Shown: positions 27,262 through 36,190 of the stretch, in pieces
Numbering within the stretch: the stretch's first letter is position 1
How the letters are laid out: each line of letters starts with the position of its first letter
Assembly: GCF_900163785.1 (NCBI RefSeq)
Contig: NZ_FUKN01000010.1
Location: 186,001-250,000 of the forward strand
Source: Psychrobacter sp. JB385
GTDB lineage: Bacteria; Pseudomonadota; Gammaproteobacteria; Pseudomonadales; Moraxellaceae
Reading direction: 5' to 3'
DNA: 64,000 nt
Notes under the pieces: model-generated
Databases searched by the model: none
What the model was told of the DNA's origin: nothing
The model's input: the letters and a program-made list of their open reading frames with translations, nothing else
Program-made: the position numbers and the translations under genes

Positions 27262-27348
27262 AATGGTTAGCGCTTTTTGAGCGCTAACCATTATTCTATA
27301 CAAACCACCAAAGTTATCTCTTTAATTGGGCAACTTTGGTGGTTTTTT
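27262..27348 (+). terminator. Tandem terminators after apaH
   Basis: First hairpin: AATGGTTAGCGCT (27262-27274) with AGCGCTAACCATT (27280-27292), perfect 13-bp stem but no T tract. Second: AACCACCAAAGTT (27303-27315) with AACTTTGGTGGTT (27332-27344) followed by T. The second hairpin contains the stop codon of the opposing Gcr-like gene in its loop and the last codons of that gene in its right arm. Confidence 0.8.
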
Positions 27349-29778
27349 AGGTTTTGGCAATGGCGTTTTGGCATCGCCTGTCGTCTTACTGTCAAGGCCA
27401 GTCGGCTCTACTTCATTGCCAGCCAATTCAGGATTATCGCTATTGGCAGTGTTTAGCGTTTTGGTTGCTTGGTCATACTGAATATCATCCGTATAAGGTG
27501 AGCTGTTCAATTCTTCATCTACCAAGCCATCATCTAAATCGACGACTTTTTTGGGCGATGTGTGCGGCTTTATATGTTCACCTTGAGGTTGGCTGTCATA
27601 GTATATGTCGGTATTCGTTTGTGAGTTTTCTTGGCTTGCTTGCTGAGATTCAGGTAATACTCTGACATCAGACAATCTTCGCACCACATAGTTGCTGGGT
27701 ATTGCCTTGCTACCTTTTTGTACGGCAGAACTATCGTCAAATATCATATGACCTTGGCTGTCAATACGGGCGTATTTCATTGGTTTGTCACGCGGCCAAA
27801 AAAAGTCAGAAGGATGACTGATAATGTGACCAAAAATCAGCTTTGTGAGACGACCCCATTCGAAGAAGCGAACCTCTTTAGAACGCAGCGCAACAAATAA
27901 TGCCAGCGAGAAACTGACAATGAGGTTGACCATACCAATAAGCGCTACGCCAAGTATCGACAGTAAAATTACATTCCAGCTTATTTGATCGGCAGAAAGG
28001 TTGAATAGGCCATGGGCTAAGTTTGCTGAAGCGAAGGCAATGTGACGAATGTCAATTGGTAAGCCAAATATAAAGCCAATAGTAGCGGTACTACCTAAAA
28101 ATACCCCAAATAGGAAATTGCCCATAATGGCGCCTAAATTGGCTTCTACAAAGCCCCCTAAGCGTTTAAGCCATGACTCGGGCAGTATGGCTTTGAGTAA
28201 TCTGTGGCGCTGAATACGCGCCCCCACATGGTTATAAACCGCTAAGTTATCATAATAACCTGCTATCAAACCCGCCAAAAACAAATAGACACCTGCAATA
28301 GCCGCATGAGGAAGGGCTAGTGAATGAAACGGATCAAGGTCATGAAGCAGGTGCCCTGCTTTTTCAGAGTCAATCATCGGTGCGCCTGTATATTGCAACC
28401 ACGCAAAAGAGATAATGAGTGCGACGGGTATCGCAAGCATAACGTTACCCATGATCGCAATAAACTGAGTACGCAAGATATCGACGATCAACTCTGACAA
28501 TTTGGTCAATTGATGAGACTTTTTGCCAGAACTTTCAGATATGGTAGACGCAATGGCTGCTGCTGTCATCGCTGGCTGTTTGGTTGCCACCGTCCCTCGA
28601 ATAACATGGATAAATACGAAACCCAATCCATAAATCATACTGTTGATGAAAGCACGACCCATAGGGGCAAGCGCCAATTGATATGCCAGTATTTTTAAGG
28701 TCGCCATGAACGCAATGACAAACCCGCCGATAGAGGCTTTTTTAAACATTTGGCGATAGCCAGCTCTATCGGTGCTGATATAGTGCTCACCAACACGGCT
28801 GGCATTTTCAGTGACTTTACGTGAGAGCAGTTTGGTGTTGTTATCGATCAAATAGCCAATACTGTAGCGGCGATTGGAAGTTGTAATCAGAGTTTGAATC
28901 AGTTCAATCACTGCACGATCACGATTCTGATGACTTTCGGTTAGTAGCGCTGTCAAGATACGCATGCGTTGTAAGCTTTGATCCAAGCGCAGCATCATAT
29001 TAGTCAGGCGAATGGAGATACCTGTCTTATAAATACGTTTTCGGACAGTGGCCACAATGTCTTCACACTGCTCAATCATCACCAATAAAGGCGCAGGATC
29101 GACTGCCTGTTCAGGCGTAATATCCGTCAAGCTATCTAACTCATGCGCTTGTCTATATTGATTGACAAACAGTACCGCTTCTTGGTTTTGAGCCACAAAA
29201 GATGCCGAATAGTTCAATATCTGCGGATAAGATTCCATCAAATCAGGATGTAGACCGATACCACTGATTCGATAAGATAAAATAATAATCGCATTCAAGA
29301 TACTGTTTTTTGCTGTGGCAACCAAGTCTAAGTGCTTTTGTTCTACTCTGATTAATGAAACCAGCTCATCCCACTTTTCTTTTTCGACATTGGCAAGCCA
29401 TCTCTCATCAGATCGCTTATTGAATAAGTAACCGGCCAATTCGACCACGGAATCATCTTGAGGTAATAGCGGTAAAAATCGATGACCGATTAAACGGCGT
29501 AAGCTATTAAAAAATCCTTGATCTGACATGATGCCAGTATCGGTATAGAGCGAGATCTGACGGTATTGAATGATTAATTTTAAAACAAAACTTGATAAGC
29601 CATCGCCATATTCTGGATGTTGACGAAGAATATCAATCAAAGACTGAATTTTTTCATTGGCCAGTGCGGTTTCTTTTTCGCTTACCCGCAGCTCATCTAT
29701 TAAGCGTTTGAGTACCGCAGGATCGGGCACATCACTCAGGGCTGTAATCTGCTGTAAAATGCGTTTTAATTCTGACAC
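27322..29778 (-). CDS. Gcr-family membrane protein (labelled 'site-specific recombinase' in databases)
   Basis: 818 residues matching the family named after the gonococcal 'Gcr site-specific recombinase'. Residues 1-340 are soluble and helix-rich; residues about 345-680 contain around seven membrane spans (for example GGFVIAFMATLKILAYQLALA, LAIPVALIISFAWL, LFGVFLGSTATIGFIFGLP, GVALIGMVNLIVSFSLALFVAL); the C-terminal 140 residues are low-complexity, rich in Ser, Asp and Pro. I see no tyrosine- or serine-recombinase catalytic motifs, and the topology is that of an inner-membrane protein, so the recombinase label is doubtful. GTG start 29778 follows AAAGGA. No invertible repeats are near. Confidence 0.75.
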   Translation of the reverse strand: MSELKRILQQITALSDVPDPAVLKRLIDELRVSEKETALANEKIQSLIDILRQHPEYGDGLSSFVLKLIIQYRQISLYTDTGIMSDQGFFNSLRRLIGHRFLPLLPQDDSVVELAGYLFNKRSDERWLANVEKEKWDELVSLIRVEQKHLDLVATAKNSILNAIIILSYRISGIGLHPDLMESYPQILNYSASFVAQNQEAVLFVNQYRQAHELDSLTDITPEQAVDPAPLLVMIEQCEDIVATVRKRIYKTGISIRLTNMMLRLDQSLQRMRILTALLTESHQNRDRAVIELIQTLITTSNRRYSIGYLIDNNTKLLSRKVTENASRVGEHYISTDRAGYRQMFKKASIGGFVIAFMATLKILAYQLALAPMGRAFINSMIYGLGFVFIHVIRGTVATKQPAMTAAAIASTISESSGKKSHQLTKLSELIVDILRTQFIAIMGNVMLAIPVALIISFAWLQYTGAPMIDSEKAGHLLHDLDPFHSLALPHAAIAGVYLFLAGLIAGYYDNLAVYNHVGARIQRHRLLKAILPESWLKRLGGFVEANLGAIMGNFLFGVFLGSTATIGFIFGLPIDIRHIAFASANLAHGLFNLSADQISWNVILLSILGVALIGMVNLIVSFSLALFVALRSKEVRFFEWGRLTKLIFGHIISHPSDFFWPRDKPMKYARIDSQGHMIFDDSSAVQKGSKAIPSNYVVRRLSDVRVLPESQQASQENSQTNTDIYYDSQPQGEHIKPHTSPKKVVDLDDGLVDEELNSSPYTDDIQYDQATKTLNTANSDNPELAGNEVEPTGLDSKTTGDAKTPLPKPKKPPKLPN

Positions 29779-30011
29779 GTCGCATCCTTTATTATGATTA
29801 TTTCAGTAGTTTTTATAATGAAGTGTTGACCACTATGTGATGCGTAGTAATGGCAAACATTGCTAAAAACTCGGTAATATTTACATTTAAACTGAGCTAT
29901 GTAATCTACGCGACACTTTTGCTTGCGTTATTTTAATCGTAACCATGCATCGATGGTTAATTATTTTGTTAGCAGTTATTTTTTCGTAATACATCTAAAA
30001 ATCATTCCGAC

Positions 30012-30043
30012 AAAAAAAAGGACAGTAGCGTCACTGTCCTTTT
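30012..30043 (-). terminator. Terminator after the first acyl-CoA dehydrogenase gene
   Basis: Perfect 11-bp arms AAAAGGACAGT (30016-30026) and ACTGTCCTTTT (30033-30043); on the minus strand the stem runs into eight T. The remaining 29779-30011 spacer is AT-rich with nothing else notable apart from the gcr-like promoter region. Confidence 0.85.
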
Positions 30044-30077
30044 GATTAGGGTACTATAAATCGATGAGAATAACTAC

Positions 30078-31862
30078 TTAACTGGCAGGAACATCGAAAT
30101 AACCAAGATCGAAATTCATCATTGGATCACTACCAGCTTGCACCATTTTTGCATGCGCATCGATACGTGGCAAAATACGGCCAACGAAGTAATCAGCGAG
30201 TTTGGCTTTATTGGTATAAAAATCACCTTCTTTGCCATTTGCAGCTTCGACCATTAACGCAAACATGTATGAGTAAGCGAGGTAACCAAAGGCATGCATG
30301 TAATCAACGGCACAGCCATTGATCTCGTTTTTACGTTCAGCAATATTGCTTAGGACTGTATTGGTTAAGGTTTCTATCGTATCAGCAGCCTCAAGCGTGG
30401 CTTGTTTGATACCATGATTGGCTTGCATATTGTTCACAAAATCACGAATTTCACCTAAGAAATGCATGACATATTTGCCGTTATTTTTTGCCACTTTACG
30501 GCCCAATAGATCAAGTGCTTGAATACCATTGGTGCCTTCATAAATCTGGGCAATACGAGTATCACGAACGATCTGCTCCATACCCCATTCACGTATATAG
30601 CCATGACCGCCAAAGACTTGCTGACAATCAACGGTGGCTTCTAGCGCTTTGTCAGTCAAGAATGCTTTAGCCACTGGGGTAAGAAGGGCAACGCGCGCAG
30701 CAGCAGCTTGAGCAGCTTCAGGGTCAGTACTAAATTTTTCTTCATCAAGGCTTTTTGCCACATACATCGCAAAACAACGTGATGCTTCGGTATTGGCTTT
30801 GGCGTTCAATAGCATGCGACGGACATCTGCATGATGGATAATGGCATCGGCTGGTTTTTCTGGGCTTTGTAATTGCGTATCGCTGCGGCCTTGACCACGG
30901 TCATTAGCATATAGAGCGGCATTTTGATAAGCAAGCTCTGAACCACCAAGACCTTGCAAGCCCATAGTGACACGCTCATAGTTCATCATGATGAACATTG
31001 ATGACAGACCTGTGTTTTCTTCACCAACCATCCAACCTTTAGCACTGTCGAAATTCATGACACACGTAGCAGAAGCTTTGATACCCATTTTGTGCTCGAT
31101 AGAGCCAACGGCTAATGTGTTGCGCGCGCCTAAGCTGCCATCATCATTGACCAAGAATTTTGGCACAACAAAAAGCGAGATACCTTTTGATCCTTCTGGC
31201 GCGTTGGGCGTTTTTGCCAACACCAAGTGAATGATATTGTCAGTCAGATCATGCTCGCCGCCTGTGATAAAGATTTTGGTGCCAGAGATATCATAGCTAC
31301 CATCGTCGTTAGGGACGGCTTTGGTTTTGATAATACCTAAATCCGTACCCGCATGTGGTTCTGTCAAACACATGGTGCCAGACCATTCGCCACTGTACAT
31401 TTTTTCTAGATAGGTTTGTTTTTGCTCTTCAGAAGCCGCTGCATTGAGACAAAGCGTTGCTCCCACTGTTAAGTTTGGATAAAGCGCAAACGATTGGTTG
31501 GCCGTGAATACCATCTCTTCGGTCAACATGGTGACCATTTTTGGAAAGCCTTGACCACCGTATTCAGCATTACCACTTAAGCCAACCCAGCCTGATTCTG
31601 CATATTGCTTATAGGCTTCTTTGAATCCAGTAGGGGTCTTGACCACGCCATTACCTTCAAACGTTACGCCTTCTTCGTCACCAGTGCGGTTGATAGGTAA
31701 TAGGATGTTTTTCGACAGTTTTGCCATTTCTTCCAAAATCATATCGACCGTTTCCATGTCGACATGCGCTAAGTTTTCGTTATTCTGCCAAAATTCTGGC
31801 GCTTTAAAGACGTCCTTTAACATAAAGCGCATGTCATTCAGAGGGGCGTTATAAACAGCCAT
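30078..31862 (-). CDS. Acyl-CoA dehydrogenase, 600-residue class (copy 1)
   Basis: 594 residues, FAD-dependent alpha,beta-oxidation of an acyl-CoA thioester. Order: N-terminal helical domain, FAD/substrate domain with MCLTEPHAGTDLG (about 170-182) and ITGGEHDLTDNIIHLVLAK, then helical domain with the catalytic Glu in IYEGTNGIQALDLLGRK, and an extra C-terminal domain of about 130 residues. This long class includes fatty-acyl and DmdC-like (methylthiopropionyl-CoA) enzymes; substrate cannot be fixed here. ATG 31862 is preferred, with AAAGGA upstream. Paralogue of the next gene; each has its own terminator. Confidence 0.92.
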   Translation of the reverse strand: MAVYNAPLNDMRFMLKDVFKAPEFWQNNENLAHVDMETVDMILEEMAKLSKNILLPINRTGDEEGVTFEGNGVVKTPTGFKEAYKQYAESGWVGLSGNAEYGGQGFPKMVTMLTEEMVFTANQSFALYPNLTVGATLCLNAAASEEQKQTYLEKMYSGEWSGTMCLTEPHAGTDLGIIKTKAVPNDDGSYDISGTKIFITGGEHDLTDNIIHLVLAKTPNAPEGSKGISLFVVPKFLVNDDGSLGARNTLAVGSIEHKMGIKASATCVMNFDSAKGWMVGEENTGLSSMFIMMNYERVTMGLQGLGGSELAYQNAALYANDRGQGRSDTQLQSPEKPADAIIHHADVRRMLLNAKANTEASRCFAMYVAKSLDEEKFSTDPEAAQAAAARVALLTPVAKAFLTDKALEATVDCQQVFGGHGYIREWGMEQIVRDTRIAQIYEGTNGIQALDLLGRKVAKNNGKYVMHFLGEIRDFVNNMQANHGIKQATLEAADTIETLTNTVLSNIAERKNEINGCAVDYMHAFGYLAYSYMFALMVEAANGKEGDFYTNKAKLADYFVGRILPRIDAHAKMVQAGSDPMMNFDLGYFDVPAS

Positions 31863-32232
31863 AAACATTCCTTTGGTTCAAATGAATAAAATTGGAGTCA
31901 CTAAGAATATCAACTGAGCTAATTATCAACTGTTTTTTTGAGGTCGTCTTAGCGATTGACAATCAAAGTTTAACAAATAAGCATGTGGGCGGGTGTATTT
32001 CTTCGTGAATTATGCGTGCACCAAAAGTTGGCAGTGGCTATTGTAGTAATAAAATATATTTTGATAACCAGCGCTATTTTTAGAGCTGTTTTGTTTTTTT
32101 AATGGTAAGAATAACCAATAGAGTTAACGTTTCTAAAAGGACGGCTGTTTTAAAGAGATGCCTAAAATAAATCGGCAACACACCGAAGTATGTTGCCGAT
32201 AAAATACAGTATGAAAAGTCTCTAACCTTTCA
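31863..32232. other. Spacer between the two acyl-CoA dehydrogenase genes
   Basis: 370 bp. At 32171-32200 perfect 10-bp arms ATCGGCAACA and TGTTGCCGAT form a hairpin that on the minus strand is followed by TTATTTTA, so it ends the upstream (rightward-lying) dehydrogenase gene. The rest should hold the promoter of copy 1; no clear operator was seen. Confidence 0.6.
32171..32200 (-). terminator. Terminator after the second acyl-CoA dehydrogenase gene
   Basis: Perfect inverted repeat of 10 bp per arm with a 10-nt loop and a T-rich tail on the minus strand, 33 bp past the stop codon of the gene at 32233. Confidence 0.75.
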
Positions 32233-34026
32233 TTAAAAAGCAAATTGATCCACATCCATACTCATGTATGGCTCAACACCCGTGCTGATACGCTGTACAT
32301 GTGTTGTGGTGCGTGGCAATAGTTTAGCAAAATAGAACTGCGCTGTTTTAATCTTGGCATCATAAAATGCTTGTTCGCCAGTGCCATCTGCAATAGCCGT
32401 TTGAGCAACGAGTGCCATACGTGCCCATAAATAAGCAAGAGTCACATAACCGCTAAAGTACATATAATCAACAGCAGCGCCGCCGACAGCATCTGGGTTT
32501 TCAGTAGCTTGCATACCAATACGTGACGTTAGATCGCCCCATTCTTTGACATGCTTGGCAAGTGGACGAATGAATTGACCCATCTCATCGTTGTCTTTGT
32601 TTTCTTCACAGAATTTTTGAATGATTTTTACAAAATTTGCGAGTAGCTTGCCTTGTGAGCCTAAGACTTTACGGCCTAATAGATCCAGTGCTTGGATTTC
32701 AGTCGTACCTTCGTAAAGACAAGCAATACGAGTATCACGAACGTTTTGTTCCATACCCCATTCACTGATAAATCCATGCCCGCCGTACACTTGTACGCCA
32801 TGATTTGCCGCTTCCAGCCCAGTTTCTGTCAAGAACGCTTTGGCAATAGGAGTTAATAATGACAACATTTGGTCAGCGAACTTAAGCGCATCGCCTTCAC
32901 CTTTTGCCACTGTATCAGCAAAGTGTGAGAGGTAATAAACCAATGCGCGACCACCTTCTGCAAAGGCTTTTTCTGTCAATAGCATGTTGCGAACGGCAGG
33001 GTGAACGATGATCGGATCTGCGACTTTGTCTGGCGCTTTTGCCCCTGAAAGTGAGCGCATTGCTAAGCGATCTTTTGCATAAGTCAGCGAGCCTTGGAAG
33101 GCATACTCTGCAGCCGTAAGACCTTGAACCGCTGTACCAATACGAGCAACGTTCATAAAGGTAAACATACATTGCAACCCACGGTTTTCTGGTCCAATCA
33201 AATACCCTGTTGCACCATCGAAGTTCATGACACAAGTAGCAGAGGCTTTGATGCCCATTTTGTGCTCAATAGAGCCACACACCACACTATTGTTTTCGCC
33301 TAAGCTATTGTCTTCATTGACCATAACTTTGGGTACGATAAACAGTGAAATGCCTTTTGTACCAGCAGGCGCACCAGGTAGACGAGCCAACACAATATGA
33401 ATGATGTTGTCTGTTAAATCATGCTCGCCTGCTGAAATAAAGATTTTTTGGCCGGTGATGCTATAGGTGCCATCTTCTTTAGGCTCAGCCTTGGTACGGA
33501 TAATGCCTAAGTCAGAACCTGCATGGGCTTCAGTCAAACACATGGTGCCTGACCATTCACCAGTGACCATTTTTTCTAAATACGTTTGTTTTTGCTCGTC
33601 AGTACCATGGTGCTCGATGGTTTGAATAGCGCCATGCGATAGGCCAGGGTACATAGAAAATGACCAGTTAGCGGTACCCACCATCTCATTGATGACTGTA
33701 GATAATGAAAATGGCATGTTTTGACCACCAAATTCTTCTTCAGCAGACAAAGCTGGGAAACCAAGCTCACAAAATGCCTGATATGCTTCTTTAAAGCCTT
33801 TTGGCGTGGTCACGACGCCATTGTTAAATTGACAACCTTCAGCATCACCGCTTTGGTTCAAGGGTGACAGCTCGTTTTCAGCGAAGCTTGCCGCCATCTC
33901 AAACAAGCTATCCATCAATTCACGATCGGCTTCTTGAAACGCGGGCAAGGTTTTGTAATGGCTTTCACTATCAAGCAGTTCATGCATAACGAATTGGATA
34001 TCGCGTAAGGGTGCTTTGTATTGCAT
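32233..34026 (-). CDS. Acyl-CoA dehydrogenase, 600-residue class (copy 2)
   Basis: 597 residues from ATG 34026 (AGGACAGG upstream; a longer frame reaches 34110 but that leader is not family-like). Same architecture as the neighbouring copy: MCLTEAHAGSDLG, ISAGEHDLTDNIIHIVLAR, SIEHKMGIKASATCVMNFD, catalytic Glu in LYEGTTEIQALDLLGRK, and the extra C-terminal domain. The two copies are clearly homologous along their whole length yet differ at many positions, so this is an old tandem duplication. Likely beta-oxidation of fatty acyl-CoA; chain-length preference unknown. Confidence 0.92.
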   Translation of the reverse strand: MQYKAPLRDIQFVMHELLDSESHYKTLPAFQEADRELMDSLFEMAASFAENELSPLNQSGDAEGCQFNNGVVTTPKGFKEAYQAFCELGFPALSAEEEFGGQNMPFSLSTVINEMVGTANWSFSMYPGLSHGAIQTIEHHGTDEQKQTYLEKMVTGEWSGTMCLTEAHAGSDLGIIRTKAEPKEDGTYSITGQKIFISAGEHDLTDNIIHIVLARLPGAPAGTKGISLFIVPKVMVNEDNSLGENNSVVCGSIEHKMGIKASATCVMNFDGATGYLIGPENRGLQCMFTFMNVARIGTAVQGLTAAEYAFQGSLTYAKDRLAMRSLSGAKAPDKVADPIIVHPAVRNMLLTEKAFAEGGRALVYYLSHFADTVAKGEGDALKFADQMLSLLTPIAKAFLTETGLEAANHGVQVYGGHGFISEWGMEQNVRDTRIACLYEGTTEIQALDLLGRKVLGSQGKLLANFVKIIQKFCEENKDNDEMGQFIRPLAKHVKEWGDLTSRIGMQATENPDAVGGAAVDYMYFSGYVTLAYLWARMALVAQTAIADGTGEQAFYDAKIKTAQFYFAKLLPRTTTHVQRISTGVEPYMSMDVDQFAF

Positions 34027-34417
34027 AACTTCCTGTCCTTTTAGAATATAATCGATACCAGATAGTAGGTACATAACTGCATACGCATTTCGTACGCAGA
34101 TGTTATCCACTTCAATCTAGCGAGCCTAAATGATCCGTAGGCAGGAACGCAGAGTGATGCGGTGATCAATTACTTAAAATATTTATCGAAGAGAATGGTA
34201 ATTGTCAGAGTCGGCGTATGACTTGATTCAATCTAACAAATTCTTCATAAAAGATAGGCTTTCACAGGCGATTATACAAGTTTGGTCATAACACTGATAA
34301 GTCATGAACCTATCTTGCATCGATTGGGTAATCAGCGGTAAGGATACATTTATAAATGTATAACCATTTGAAATTATTATTAATATTAAAAATGATAAAG
34401 GAGATAAAATAAATGGG
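34027..34417. other. Spacer upstream of acyl-CoA dehydrogenase copy 2
   Basis: 391 bp. Contains a perfect 16-bp palindrome TACATTTA-TAAATGTA (34345-34360) and, nearer the gene, an imperfect inverted repeat GCATACG-N5-CGTACGC (34079-34097). Either could be an operator for fatty-acid control or for the c-di-GMP gene end; neither matches the known FadR or PsrA consensus. No strong terminator follows the GGDEF-EAL gene at 34418. Confidence 0.4.
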
Positions 34418-36139
34418 TTAGGGAGCGTATTGCTTTACCAGCATTTCGGTTGCTATGTCTGCTGTCACGGGTTTGCCAAACCAATAACCTTGCCCTTGTT
34501 GACAGCCCATGTCTAACAATACATCACGCTGCTCTTCGGTCTCGATACCTTCAGCAATTACTTGCATGTCAAGGGCAACAGCCAAGTCTAAAATGGCTTT
34601 TACGATCGCACGCTGGATATGATCAGTCGTGATGTTAGAGATGAAGCTTTTATCAATTTTAATAAAATCGAATGGATACTCTTGAAGATAGCTCAAAGAG
34701 GCATAGCCCGTCCCAAAGTCATCTAACGCTAAAAAAACGCCCAGCTCTTTGAGTAAATCAAGTTTTTGTCTGATATTAGAGTGGCGCTGAATCAAAGAGG
34801 ATTCAGTGACTTCAATATGAAATTGATGAGAAGAGATGCTGTACTCTTTGAGCAGACAACTGACCATATCAAAAAAATCAGGATGACTAAATTCGGCGGC
34901 ATCAGCGTTGACACAAATGTGTTGGCAAAAGCCTTTTTGTCGCCAGATAGCCAGCTGTTTGGCAATTTGAATGGCCATCTGTGAGAACAGCTCAAACGAT
35001 AGCCGATTATTGATGATGGCATTGATAAAATGATCAGGTTTTAACAGTCCACGTGTTGGATGCTGCCAGCGTACAAGGGCTTCAAAACCTGTAATGATAC
35101 CAGTTTTTAGTTCAAACTTTGGCTGGTAATAAGGAATAAACTGACCTTCATTGAAAGCAGCTCTTAGCTCTGCTTCTAGTCGTAAACTGTCATCAGTTGC
35201 CTCGTTGATGGTTATGTCATACCAGCAAATGTCGTCCCCACCTTGTTGTTTGACATAATGTAGCGCTTTTTCGGCTTTGGCCAATAGGGTTTTTAAATCA
35301 TCGCCATTTTCAGGAAAATAGCTGACGCCAACAGAAATATGACAATAGATATTGGTATCAGTCGTAGTATTCTGGCGTAGCGAAAAAGGGCGCTCACACA
35401 TTTGCATCAAGCTGTCTAACTGATGCCGTATCAGATTGGCATCATTACATTCAAATAATAAAGCAAAATCATCGCCACCGAAGTGAGAAAAACAGTGTAA
35501 GTTATCTAGCTTGAGATCTTTGACGCGACCAACAAAATCTTTAACCAAGGTATTGATATCGTCTGGGCCCAGTAAGCTGGCAAGATTACGATAGCGGTCA
35601 ATGTTCAGTCGGACAATAACCACATCTTGATAACTATCTAATAACAGATCGCTGGTTTGACTTAAGAATACTTTGCGGTTTGGTAAACCAGTTGTCTGAT
35701 CATAGTTGAGCAAGTGTGCAACTTGTTTTCGGTCTTTAACGATGGCAGACATATCGCGCACCATGCAAGCATAATACACTCTTTGCTCTATACAAATTTT
35801 ACGATAGGTCATATGACATTCAATGACCTGTCCGTAACGGTTCGGCATAGAAAAGTCATTTTCATAAAAACCATTGATATCTAATTGCTGGATAATGTCT
35901 TTTAAGACAACCCTTTCTTCTTCTGACAAAAATTCTGCTGCATAAATACCCAGTGGTCGCCCTAGTATAAACGTCTCGCTATAACCAATAATCATCTCGT
36001 AACTGGCATTGACTGCCAGATAACGCAAATCTGCATCTAAAATAAACACAGCATCCTCTAATTGCTCGCACAATGTGGCGAGTAGTTGCTGTTTGTCTGC
36101 AATAGGAATAGGCGTGAAATCAGGCATAACAGAACTCAC
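34418..36139 (-). CDS. PAS-GGDEF-EAL c-di-GMP turnover protein
   Basis: 573 residues, no membrane span. PAS sensor about 20-130 (DAVFILDADLRYLAVNASYEMIIGY). GGDEF domain about 145-310 with a degenerate signature GGDDF (221-225) in place of GGDEF/GGEEF, so cyclase activity is doubtful. EAL domain about 325-570 keeps the catalytic set: Glu353 (EAL), Asn411, Glu443, Asp473-Asp474, Lys494, Glu530/Glu533 and Gln550. Most likely a phosphodiesterase that degrades c-di-GMP, with the GGDDF domain as a GTP or regulatory module. GTG 36139 or ATG 36127 may be the start; no clear ribosome-binding site decides. Next to rsmE. Confidence 0.9.
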   Translation of the reverse strand: MSSVMPDFTPIPIADKQQLLATLCEQLEDAVFILDADLRYLAVNASYEMIIGYSETFILGRPLGIYAAEFLSEEERVVLKDIIQQLDINGFYENDFSMPNRYGQVIECHMTYRKICIEQRVYYACMVRDMSAIVKDRKQVAHLLNYDQTTGLPNRKVFLSQTSDLLLDSYQDVVIVRLNIDRYRNLASLLGPDDINTLVKDFVGRVKDLKLDNLHCFSHFGGDDFALLFECNDANLIRHQLDSLMQMCERPFSLRQNTTTDTNIYCHISVGVSYFPENGDDLKTLLAKAEKALHYVKQQGGDDICWYDITINEATDDSLRLEAELRAAFNEGQFIPYYQPKFELKTGIITGFEALVRWQHPTRGLLKPDHFINAIINNRLSFELFSQMAIQIAKQLAIWRQKGFCQHICVNADAAEFSHPDFFDMVSCLLKEYSISSHQFHIEVTESSLIQRHSNIRQKLDLLKELGVFLALDDFGTGYASLSYLQEYPFDFIKIDKSFISNITTDHIQRAIVKAILDLAVALDMQVIAEGIETEEQRDVLLDMGCQQGQGYWFGKPVTADIATEMLVKQYAP

Positions 36140-36190
36140 AACGTCAAAGGTGAATCAGAAATGGACATACGTAAATGAGATGCTGACACG

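Noticed and set aside
27322..29778. Gcr-like gene as evidence of a mobile or invertible element
   Set aside because: No inverted repeats, integrase motifs or attachment sites nearby, and the protein appears to be membrane-embedded.
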